64,000 nt of DNA from Plasmodium coatneyi (Eukaryota > Apicomplexa > Aconoidasida > Haemosporida > Plasmodiidae), in assembly GCF_001680005.1 (NCBI RefSeq), contig NC_033569.1, positions 1,426,001 through 1,490,000 on the forward strand. Direction: 5' to 3'. Positions 23,064 through 32,576 of this stretch are shown here, piece after piece (the stretch's first letter is position 1; each line of letters starts with the position of its first letter). A program made the position numbers and the translations under genes. Under the pieces are notes generated by a model. It was given only the letters and a program-made list of their open reading frames with translations, made no database searches and was not told where the DNA came from.

Positions 23064-26000
23064 CTACATACGGTGATAACCCATATTTCGGTGATGACCT
23101 GCGGCAGTATTTGTCCTCTTTTGTTGTCCATTATTTGCTCCTCTTCTCCTAGATGGTGTTGAAGTATATGGAACTGAATATACTGTTCCATCATCCATTG
23201 TGGAAGCTTCTTCTGTTGAGTCTAATATAGAGCCTAATATTGTTGAGGTGTCTTCTGTTAACGTGTCGTCAAGGGTGCTCCCGGTGAACCTTCTTTTTTT
23301 TCTTATATTCCTTCCTGAGATGTTTCTAAGTTGGTTACCAAACCAGGAGGGTAGGAGGTTATACTAATAAAGGAGGAATGGGGGGAGGGCTGATATATAC
23401 ATATGTACACATATACATATATATATAATGTGCAGTCTACAATATTCCTGTATTATTCATAGGAATTACGGTATATATGTACATACGATACTATGGTGGA
23501 TATATATATTATGGGCCTATATAAATGGTAGTTGTCCATTACAACTGTAATTGTAATGGACAATTATAATTGTAGTTGTATACCTTATATAAGAAGAAAG
23601 CGACCACGGGTAGTCCGACCGTGGTAAATACGGTAGGCACAGCGACAAGAGCATTTCCTAATGAAGTGCTTGTAGGTGCTATGTCCTTCTTTGCTCGTTC
23701 CTGGGCATTTGTATGCTGAGTTCTTACATGTGTTTGAGTTATTAGTTCCTTCGCAGCCAGACACTTCGATTTTATGAAATCCTCAGGATTCTTTTTTTTA
23801 TAGTCGCTGCTAAATTTGGTACAATATGTTTGCTTATTATTGAGTTCCCCCGTACACTGTTCACCTATAACCATATATGCTGTTTTAGCTTGTGTCAGGT
23901 ATTCGTCCAGTTCTTGACTGCAACGTCCGTTGCTCTGGTTTAACTCTGCTTGTATGGTTCCATGGTCTTTGTAATAATTATATACTTTCTTCTCATCATT
24001 GAAATTTTTTTTCTCAATGTGGCTTGACACAATATCACACTTATTTTTCTTATTAGGCAAGTTCTGTAATTGTCCACGGACAGTTTCCATAACCTTCCAG
24101 AATAACTCATCACTCAATTCGTCATCGTCAGATATCTTATCTCCAAACCAATAATATAGGAAACCACAACGCTCATCCTCCGTTAAATTGCTACCTTCCC
24201 TTCCATCCCCTTTACTGGCGAAGCACCATACTTTTTTGAGCGCCTCAGTATATTCCTCATTACCCTTTCCCAATGCATTCCCTATTTCTGGAGGGAAACT
24301 ATTATCATCCTTACAACAGTCTCTGCCCTTCGTGAGTTTTTCAATTTCCCCATACGCTATTTTTGAAGGTACCTTCCGTAAAATTGGGTCCTACAAGTAT
24401 AATTATGAAAATAGATGTTTCCACATTGCCCCCTTCACAATTTATTACGGCACGGATAAAGTATTATATGCTTATTGTTCAAATGCCCCCCTTTGAATAA
24501 GGAGTAGAAAAAATAACCCGAAGTACTTTCTCCCTACACTTACCTCGGTATCTGCCCCTTCTACTGTACCACCTGCACTAATGCTCACACATCCCGAACT
24601 ACCTGCTTCATTAGGGTTCCGGAGGGTTGAGGTACATTTTAACTTTAACCTGTCCTTCTCCATGTACTGCTTATATTGTGTGTTGAATTTATTACAATAT
24701 GTAGGATCAAGTTCATTAAATTTTTTAAGGTTGCATTGCCCACTTATAATTTTATATGCTTCTTCCGCTGTTCCCAGATATTCGCGGTAATTTGCATTGC
24801 AGGAGTTTCCACTTCTGCCTAACTTCCTTTCTATAGTTGCTTTGTCTTGGTGATAATCATATACTTCTTTCTCATATTTGAAATAGTCGTAGTTCGCTTT
24901 AGTACACACAATGTCACATTCATTCCCAATGGGCAATTTTTTCAATTCGTCACAGACAGTGTTCATAAAACCCTGAAATTTATCACTCCCCAAATCGCCA
25001 AATACAATATCCCCAATAAAATAGTATAAAAAGTGGCAGCGCTCCTCCGTGGATAAAGTGTCCTTTCCTCCTTTCTGTGTGTAACACCAGTAGTTCTCGG
25101 GGCCATCCATAGTACTCGTAAGTTCAGTATGTGTCGTCCATAATGTTCTTATTTCGGTGGGAACAGCACTATCATTTTGACATTTTCCCTTCTTATTACT
25201 AAGTTCGCCGTATGCTATTTTTGAAGGTAACTTATCCACGTTCTGATCCTATAAGTATAATAGGCGAAGTATATATGGATGTGTTCACACTGCCATTGTA
25301 TGGCGGACAGTAATATTATAGACATATTATTATATTATCCGTACGTATCAAAAAATAACCCGGAGTATTTTTTTCCATACGCATGGTACCATTTCTTATT
25401 CTTACAGAATCATCATCATCACTGTCCAAACTGTCTTCTCTGTCCGCTTCATCTGGATTAGGTCCTTGCTCTGCTTTGGAAGACGATGCTAGTTGTGCTC
25501 TCAGTGCTGGTAGTTTCTTTTCACAGTAATCATCTTTTACCTTCGAATTAAACCAATTACAATAATCACCATAACTATACTCCTCATTCTGACAATCTGC
25601 ATTTACCATAGTACATGCTGCACCAATTCCTTGCAAATACGTTAAATATTCCGACTTCTCCGTTCTTCCATAATGTTCAGCATACATCTGTATGGTATCA
25701 TGATCATAGGTAAAATCATATATTTCTCTCATATGCTTGAAAGTGTCTTCGTTAAACTTTTTGTACTTAACTTCACACTTATTTCCACTGGGAGTACTAT
25801 CTACCGCTTGATAAAATTTTATTAGGAAATCCAACTTCTCATGGGCATACAACCCCCCCAGGATTTTATCCATCATCCAATAGTAATAAAAATAACAAGA
25901 TTCACTATCAGACGAATTGTTCTTTCTTTTTTTATATGCGTAGCAATAAGCATCCATGATTTTACTCTTGAAACTATTGAGCCCTTGATGTTTATTTAAT

Positions 26001-26273
26001 TCATTCCCCAATTTATTCTCCCAATCTGCAGGCCAGCCTTCACTAAGACTGCATTCGTTCGAAGCAGTACTGAATTTATCATAGAAATCAGCCTTCGAAG
26101 GTAAATTCTTCAAATCAGGCGCCTAAAGGTATAATTAACAATATATATGTATTCCTACATTCCTCATTACATGACGTATGAAGTGTATTATATGTGCTCC
26201 ACATATTTATGTATCTATTTTAAGCAATAGAAGAAGAGCAACCCTCAGTATTGTTCCTTACCCATCCTGACAT
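23064..26273 (-). CDS. KIR: KIR/pir protein, gene 4 (three ectodomains, 5 exons)
   Basis: Exons are 26273-26262 (MSGW), 26122-25406, 25248-24544, 24390-23584 and 23363-23064; 846 residues. Every junction is canonical (TGG/GTAAGG, TTTAG/GCG, TCT/GTAAGA, TATAG/GAT, GAG/GTAAGT, TGTAG/GAC, AAG/GTATAC, TTAG/TAT) and phase 0. Domain A (residues about 5-243) has CYFYYYWMMDKI and YDFTYDHDTIQM and ends in an Asp-rich linker. Domain B (about 244-478) starts DKLPSKIAYGEL and has CHFLYYFIGDIV. Domain C (about 479-747) starts RKVPSKIAYGEI and has CGFLYYWFGDKI. One transmembrane helix at about 725-746 (TVGLPVVAFFLYK) follows domain C, then a 99-residue tail. Domain A resembles domain 1 of genes 2 and 12. 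B and C resemble each other, suggesting a recent exon duplication. All three are intact. Confidence 0.85.
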
Positions 26274-26880
26274 TGTTCACGCACAGATGTGTATATATTG
26301 CTATATAATGAAATTATTTTAAAATGTCTTCCTTCATATATGTTCATGTGGAATAAATAATTGAGAGTTCCACTTGTTCTATGGTGATTATGAATGAATA
26401 CCAGGTTTTTCACTTCTTTAAGCAATATACACATATTCCTTCAATTTTTGAATAATAACAACAAGACGTCACATACATATATATTGTATACGGTTTATAT
26501 ACGTAACAGAATTAAGAATATGTTAAATCAGGAAAACAGAGAATGGAAAAGGCAAAGTCGAAGTTCCTCCCCCCTTCCTCCTCAAAATGGGTGTTTACCC
26601 CCTTTATATATATATATATATAGAAAGGAAATAAATAACATAGAAGATGTTATAAACAGGGAAAAAATGCGCAACGAACACTTCTATTTGACACACACAT
26701 ATATATATAGAAGTGTGTGTATAGTAGGTACACTACTGACAAAAATGCGCGTACACCATTTATATATAACAGTAAAAAAATTTGTTTAAAATCCTTATAT
26801 AAAATGTCGGAATAAATAACAGGATCGACACTATTATACACACACACATAAGGAAGAGAAGAAAGGGGAAGGAAGATGGG
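26274..26880. promoter_or_regulatory. Upstream region of KIR gene 4
   Basis: AT-rich sequence 5' of gene 4 with TATATA runs near 26600-26625 and 26700-26712. The block near 26140-26240 (ATGACGTATGAAGTGTATTATATGTGCTCC, split in two by exon 1 spacing) recurs near 52990-53020 upstream of gene 11. Open frames here show no KIR motif. Confidence 0.4.
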
Positions 26881-27345
26881 CACATCGCCGTCGTCTCCAC
26901 ATCGACAAATTGTATATTGTGGACTTCCCCCCAAAAAGAATGTGGTAACGTCTACAATGTGGTATACGTTCCCCAACAATGTGGCGTCAAAATGTGAGGT
27001 ATATACGTTCCTCCCCCCACATCGTTATCCTCCCACATTTTATACACATTTGTAGAACGTCCGCACAAACGGTGACGTCCCCCCCAAAAATGTGATAAGT
27101 TCCCCACATCGACAAATTCGTCGGCATGGACCCCTCCCGTTCAGCGAAGCGAGGCCACGTATAACTTGCTCTACGAGATTTTCGGCGCACACCACACATC
27201 TCGGCGTACATACACTTCGGGAGTGCAGCGTCCCCTCCCTTCTCGCGAAGTAGATTGCCATAAAACGTATGCGCCTTTGCATTTGTTTGCATCTGTTCGC
27301 ACATTTTCCCGCATTCTCTCGCATGCACGCGCACACCCTAACGTG
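26880..27345. other. GC-rich island with internal short repeats, unexplained
   Basis: About 465 bp distinctly richer in G+C than its surroundings. The 15-mer CCACATCGACAAATT occurs twice (near 26896 and 27104), with further CCACATCG, CCCCCCAAAAA and ACGTTCC elements between. The right part has CGCATGCACGCGCAC and frequent TTCGC steps. Both strands have overlapping open frames of 100-115 codons that I cannot assign. It has no counterpart elsewhere in the window. It might be a relic of another family's upstream region. Confidence 0.5.
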
Positions 27346-27445
27346 CTTGCCCACTTCCTTCCTTCCTCCTCCTTAGACTATCCTTTCCTTCCTTAGACCC
27401 TCCTTTCCTTCCTTAGACATCCCTTCCTTTCCGTTCCCCTTTTTT
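27346..27445 (-). repeat. Short CCTTCCTTAGAC pyrimidine repeat
   Basis: Several units of CTTCCTTAGACCCTCCTTTC type, the repeat seen in bulk at 37.5-38.2 kb and in KIR second introns. Its 3' neighbour GACATCCCTTCC and TTTTTTGGAGCATTCTTCTC is repeated almost exactly at 38185-38240, so the two places share a junction. Confidence 0.6.
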
Positions 27446-27469
27446 GGAGCATTCTTCTCCCTACTAAGC

Positions 27470-27760
27470 GCTTTTTTTTTTTTTTTTTTGCGCAATTTTT
27501 TCTGTGTGACAAATTTATATTAGGGCCATTTTTTTTTTTCTTTTGGACAATTCTTTTTGACATTTTTTTTTTTTTTTTGACAATTTCTTTTTGACAATTC
27601 TTTGGACAACTTTTTTTTTTTGGCAATTTTTTCTGTGTGACAAATTTATATTAGGGCATTCTTTTTTTTTTTTTTTTGACATTCTTTTTTATGCAATTTT
27701 CCTTTGACACGTTTTTTGTGACAAAATTTATATTAGGGCATTTTTCTTTTTTATTTTGGC
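27470..27760 (-). repeat. CTAATATAAATTTGTCACA minisatellite
   Basis: Units lie on the minus strand (plus strand reads TTTTTTCTGTGTGACAAATT then TATATTAGGGC) at about 27488-27530, 27630-27665 and 27715-27745, with T-rich spacers. It lies downstream of gene 5, in the sense orientation of gene 5. Confidence 0.8.
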
Positions 27761-27779
27761 TAATTTTCTTTTGGCAAAT

Positions 27780-28309
27780 ATTATACCTAAAATCGAATGA
27801 ACACACAAGGAAAGGATGCAGCTTTCCCTTGTTTTATGTAAACATCATTATTCCTGTTTTGTGTGAACTGCACATCAAGATGTGTATAACATAAAAGAAG
27901 AATGCACGGGTGAACCACTGCGGACCTCCTCCGCGAGAATCGTCGCGCGGACCCTCGCGCACAATTTTGAAACACTTTTTTCAAATGTCCACATAATTAG
28001 AACTTAAGGGAAAGGAACAAAAAAGTATTATGTTAAGGTCAAAAAAATTATGAAGGTAAAGAAACCTATAACAAAAAAAAATTTTAATGAACATATATAT
28101 TGGATCTTTCAGTAAAAAAAAATTATCCCAACACATCCATGAAGTGGAAAAAATTTTTTTTTCCGAACTTATATTGTTTACACATTGAAGTTAACACTAT
28201 AGTACAATAAGAAAAAAAAAAGAGATTGAAAAAAATACGAAGAAATAAAGAAAGAGGACAATGTCATTTTGCTTTTTATGTTGTATAAACTGTGCGGTCA
28301 TCTATTCAC
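27780..28309 (-). promoter_or_regulatory. 3' module of KIR gene 5 with GC-rich element
   Basis: On the minus strand the order from the stop is the 3' box (28260-28310), the AT block (28000-28250), the GC-rich patch at 27900-27965 with CAGTGGTTCACCCG, then TTCTTCTTTTATGTTATAC and the short palindrome-like CACATCTTGATGTGCAG. This matches 21960-22085 closely although the two lie on opposite strands, so the module moves as a unit with the gene. Confidence 0.6.
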
Positions 28310-29814
28310 TCAGTGCTGCATGGTATAACTTATATTTGTTCCTTTCCTTTGTTGTTGTTGTTGTCCACGCCCTGCTTCCCTTGAGGATTCTGTTGTTGTG
28401 TACGGGACGGAATATGCTGTTCTATCATCTGTTATTGTGAAACCCTGTGTCGACGTATCCGTTGAATCATATGTTGAGCTGTTTTCTGTGAACGTATCAA
28501 AGTCGCTTTCAATTGTTGTTCTTTTTTTTCTTGTGGTCCTTCCTCCGCTGTCTTTCCCAAAATGGTTACCAAATTTATTACTGATCCAGGGGGGTAAAAG
28601 GTTATACTAATAATAATAAAAATGAGAAGCGTGCACATGTATACTTATATATATATACATATAGATATAAAGCACCCTTATTCTATATATTTGTGCTCTT
28701 TAAATGAGGAGAATAAATATTAGTCAATACCATTGCTTATGTTATTTCTGTAGTGACAATTACCTTATATAAGAAGAAAGTGACAATTGCTGGCACCCCT
28801 ACTAATCCAACTGCGGAAGAAACAGCAGCAGTGGGGGTCACACTACTTCCCACATTTGTAGAGGGCGCCTCTGCTCCACTCTCTATTTGGCCATAATAAG
28901 TGTCTAACGGCCCATTTAAGGAATCAGTGCACCCTTCAGTTTGGTCGTCCTCAGGAAGGTCACCACCACCTTTAGAAAGAAGAGAAGAAAGTTCATCCTC
29001 TTCGTCCTTCCCTCGCTCACCTAAGGCAGTCTCTTCTTCTGGAGACATTGGATCACACTCTAAAGTTAATTTTGGATTATTCCTGTTTTTTTCAAACACT
29101 GACCTAAATTCGCTGTGGCATTGCTTGTCTGAACTTCCACATTTAGCATGCACTGCATTGTAAGCATCAACAATGGCATCTATGTGAGCTTTATACTTTG
29201 TGGTGCAGGAAGGTTTAGGAGAGTCGGAGGTGGGACTCTCAAAATATCTTGTTATATTATCATAGTCAGTGAGGAATTCAAATAGTGTTTTTTTGTGAGC
29301 GAAAGAAACGGTATTTGAGGTGGTAGTACTAGGGTCCATGTCCGTGAGGGAACATTTGTGCTCAGACTTAATATTCCCCAATTCATTATTAATCGCTTCC
29401 ACCAGTGTAGAAAATGAAGTGTCCGTCCCCTCCTTCAATTTGTCAGAGAACTTATCTTGTAGCCAAAAATTGAAGAATTTGCAGTGCGTATCACTGAAAT
29501 CATTTTCTGTAAATAATGTAGACACCTTACACAAGACCTTTGCAACTACCGTTGCATATTTTTCACCTTTAAAATATGTTTTCATTTTGTCATATATTTT
29601 TTTTCTAGGGAAGCAGGGATAATAGCAATGATCAAGGTTCTCTCTGAATTTTCTATAATACTGCAAATTTGAGGATAAATGCTTCAAATTCTCTTTCTAT
29701 AAGTGTATGTAAGTGGAAGTTGGAGTGATGTGTGAGGGGGTGGGGTTATATATATATATATATATATATTCATTAGGAATGTAGGTGGTTGGTGGGTTGT
29801 TAGGGGTGGTGGTG

Positions 29815-29846
<32 letters not shown>

Positions 29847-30627
29847 TACCGTTAGTTTGGTCTTAGACTGGGTCATCGTTTTCTTTGCTTCAGGACATGT
29901 TAGTTTCAGTGTGTCCCACGATTTACACTCACCATTATTCCAGTATTTATTCCTAAATTCCTCACAGTATTTATTCTTATTACTCGTACAATCATAACAT
30001 GACAATGAATAGCCACCATGCGCTTTCTTACGATCTGTTTCGTACTGTTGATCACTGACATATCCTTTACAATTGTCTTTCTTCTGAATAGCTTTAGTGT
30101 TATATTCGTAGTCAAAGAGATTCTTAATCCCTTCGCAGAAATATTTCATAATATCAGGGTATATATTAGTACATCTCCTTTTAGGGTTACTTTCCCATGG
30201 GAATTTGTCCAGTGCTGCGTAAATGGAGTTCATGCCCTTCCCAAAAGTTTGATCTTTAGGCAATTTTTTCCCCATTTCAGTACATATCCAAAAGTATAAA
30301 AAGTAACATGGTGTGTTGTCGGATGGGTCGTCCGTGTTCACTGTACGTGCGTAATAATAGTTTCTAACAATTCTGGCGGCCAAATTCGGATCAGTCATTC
30401 CTTTCTTCCTTAATGCGGTATTTACACCTTCTACCACTGGCCCCGTACAGTATTGCGCCCTCCCATAGGAGCCTGAACAATGCCACTTATCAAATTCATT
30501 GTATATTTTTTGTGAGGGTAATGGACTTGAACCAGGACCCTACAAAATGTATAATTGAACAGGGAAATGGAATGTGGAAATAAGTGTCTCCATATTTCCC
30601 CCTATGTTCTCATTTTACTTTGTACAT
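28310..30627 (-). CDS. KIR: KIR/pir protein, gene 5 (two ectodomains, 4 exons)
   Basis: Exons are 30627-30619 (MYK, tentative), 30539-29850, 29696-28764 and 28606-28310; 642 residues. Joins AAA/GTAAAA, TGTAG/GGT, ACG/GTAATA, TATAG/AAA, AAG/GTAATT and TTAG/TAT are all phase 0. Domain 1 opens SSPLPSQKIYNEFD and has CYFLYFWICTEM and FDYEYNTKAIQK. Domain 2 opens KHLSSNLQYYRKF, has the variant core CKFFNFWLQDKF, and ends in a long Glu/Asp/Ser-rich stalk before the transmembrane helix (about 522-543). The 98-residue tail starts YNLLPPWISNKFGNHF. The intron between the domains carries a long A-run on the sense strand. Gene 8 has the same domain types and the same first exon. Confidence 0.83.
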
Positions 30628-31620
30628 GATTGTTGTTGTTGTTCTTCTTGTATGTGAACTTAGGTATTAGCATTAAGCAGAGTATAGAATTTTCTATGTT
30701 CCTCTTACTTGTACCATTTTTTATTAGTATACTTCTACTTCTTTGTACAATATATATATATGTTAAGATTACTCCTTCATTTATATATATATAAGGATTG
30801 ATAAAAGGAAATTTCCTCCCCTCTTCTGTATGATTATGTGTATATTACACTTTTCACTTTTCTTTCTTTTCCTTTTCAATAATAACTATACACACTCCTT
30901 AAATTTTTGAACTGCAATAACACATTAGGTACATGTATCTGAATTATTATATGCACATATATAATTAAAGAAGAGAAATGTACGAATGAGCTTAGTGAAC
31001 TAACAGCATAGAGAAGAAAAAAAAATGAAACTGCCTTTTTTGTACATTCCCCATTCATGCTTCATATTATTCGAATTTGCACTATCACCCGGAATATTAT
31101 ACCATAATTTATCTTATTCTATTATTACATATATATAAAGGAAACTTAATTCTCTTTTTACCTTGTGTATAGGAAACTTTTTTGTTTGCATTACACATGT
31201 TCAAATGATATGAGGAGAATGTTAACAGTTCCTCGAATGTAATACTCCTCATATATACATAATGCATTCATTACTGCTATCCTAAAGGAAGAGTTAATTC
31301 AAACTTGTTAATATATATGTAGTGTCCAGTTCATATAGGAAGGGTTTATTCCTGTTAAATGTACACACGTATTATTATGTGGAAAGGAGGGCACGTACCC
31401 ATGGAATACATGAACAATATATAATGCACCCAAAGTTAAATTAATTATACTTAAAAGAGGAGAGGGAAAAGGTAGGAGTTCATGTTAAGTATATTGCAGT
31501 ACACAATTCTTTCTTCACTTATTACAGCTAAGTAACAGCAACTTCCACCTTTCCCCCCCTTTTTATTACCTCCTTTTCCTTTGTTTTTTTCTTTTTTCCT
31601 TTTACCTTCTACACTTTTTT
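30628..31620. promoter_or_regulatory. Upstream region of KIR gene 5
   Basis: About 1 kb between gene 5 and a telomere-like array. The first 300 bp (30628-30870) are near-repeated at 41241-41560 upstream of gene 8, including GTGAACTTAGG, GTATAGAATTTTCTATGTTC and GATAAAAGGAAATTT. This makes it a candidate promoter segment. Nothing resembling a gene is present; the minus-strand frame at 30876-31058 is AT-rich and unsupported. Confidence 0.5.
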
Positions 31621-31624
31621 CCGA

Positions 31625-32110
31625 TGGCTTAGGGTTCAGGGTTTAGGGTTTAGGGTTTAGGGTTCATGATTTAAGCTTGAGATTTTATGTTTTAGGGTTT
31701 AGATTTTGGGGTTCATGGTTTATGTTTCAGGGTTGAGGTTTTTATCCTTTAGGTTTTGGAGGTTGAGTATTCATGGTTTGGGATTTACGGTTTAGGGTTT
31801 ACGGATTAGGGTTTACGGCTTAGGATTTAGGGTTTAGGGCCTAGGATTTCAGGGTCTTGTGTTTAAGGTTCAGCGGTTCAGGATTCATGATTTAGGGTTC
31901 AGGGTTTAGGGTTTAAGGTTTAGGGTTCAAGGTTTATTGTTTAGGGTTCATGATTTAAGCTTGAGTTTTTATTTTTTAGGATTTAGATTTTAGGGTTCAA
32001 GGTTTATGTTTCAGGGTTCAGGGTTTTTAGGATTTAGGGTTTGGAGGTTGTGTGTTCATGGTTTGTGGTTTACGGATTTAGGAATCGAGTTTTAGGTTTT
32101 AGATTAAGGG
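31625..32110. repeat. Internal telomere-like array (GGGTTTA orientation)
   Basis: About 480 bp of GGGTTTA, GGGTTCA and degenerate derivatives on the plus strand, densest near 31630-31665, 31795-31830 and 31890-31930. Part of it is an internal duplication: a segment with CATGATTTAAGCTTGAG occurs at 31663 and again at 31950. It lies between two minus-strand KIR genes. Confidence 0.88.
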
Positions 32111-32194
32111 AATAATATTAGGGGTTAGTGGGAGCTGAGGTTCAATGTGAAGTAGTATGTTTCAGGGTATGGGAATTAATGTTCATGGTATAGA

Positions 32195-32345
32195 ATGTAG
32201 GGATTTGGCGCTTTAGGAACAACAATATGTCCTGCTGTTTAGCTTTGGAAGGTGTAGGGGCAACAGTTTGACCTGGTATTTAGCTGTTTTAGGGTATAAG
32301 TAGAACAATGTGGCCTGGTACTTAGTTGTTTTAGGGAGGGGTATG
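32195..32345 (+). repeat. GGCCTGG...TTTAGCTGTTTTAGGG repeat, short array
   Basis: Three degenerate units, each with a TGACCTGGTATTTAGCTG-like core followed by TTTTAGGG and a RNAACAAYRTG element. The same family forms a longer tandem array at 49998-50320, and single copies occur at 18440-18480 (reversed) and 63195-63225 (reversed). Confidence 0.65.
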
Positions 32346-32576
32346 GATCTAATGTTTGCATAAGGAAAAAGAGGAAAGGAAAAAAAAGGAGAAAAAAGAG
32401 ACGAATGTAAAAAAATGTACGAAAGGAAAAGAAAGAATAAAAGGAATGGAGGAAAAATGGAAGTAATGGAAGGGTATTCTTCCCTTACGCTGTATATAAA
32501 CTGTGTGCGTTAATTTATGCTTCCTCCAGGAAGGAAAGGAAAGATTACATACGATTTGTTACATTATAATGTGATG

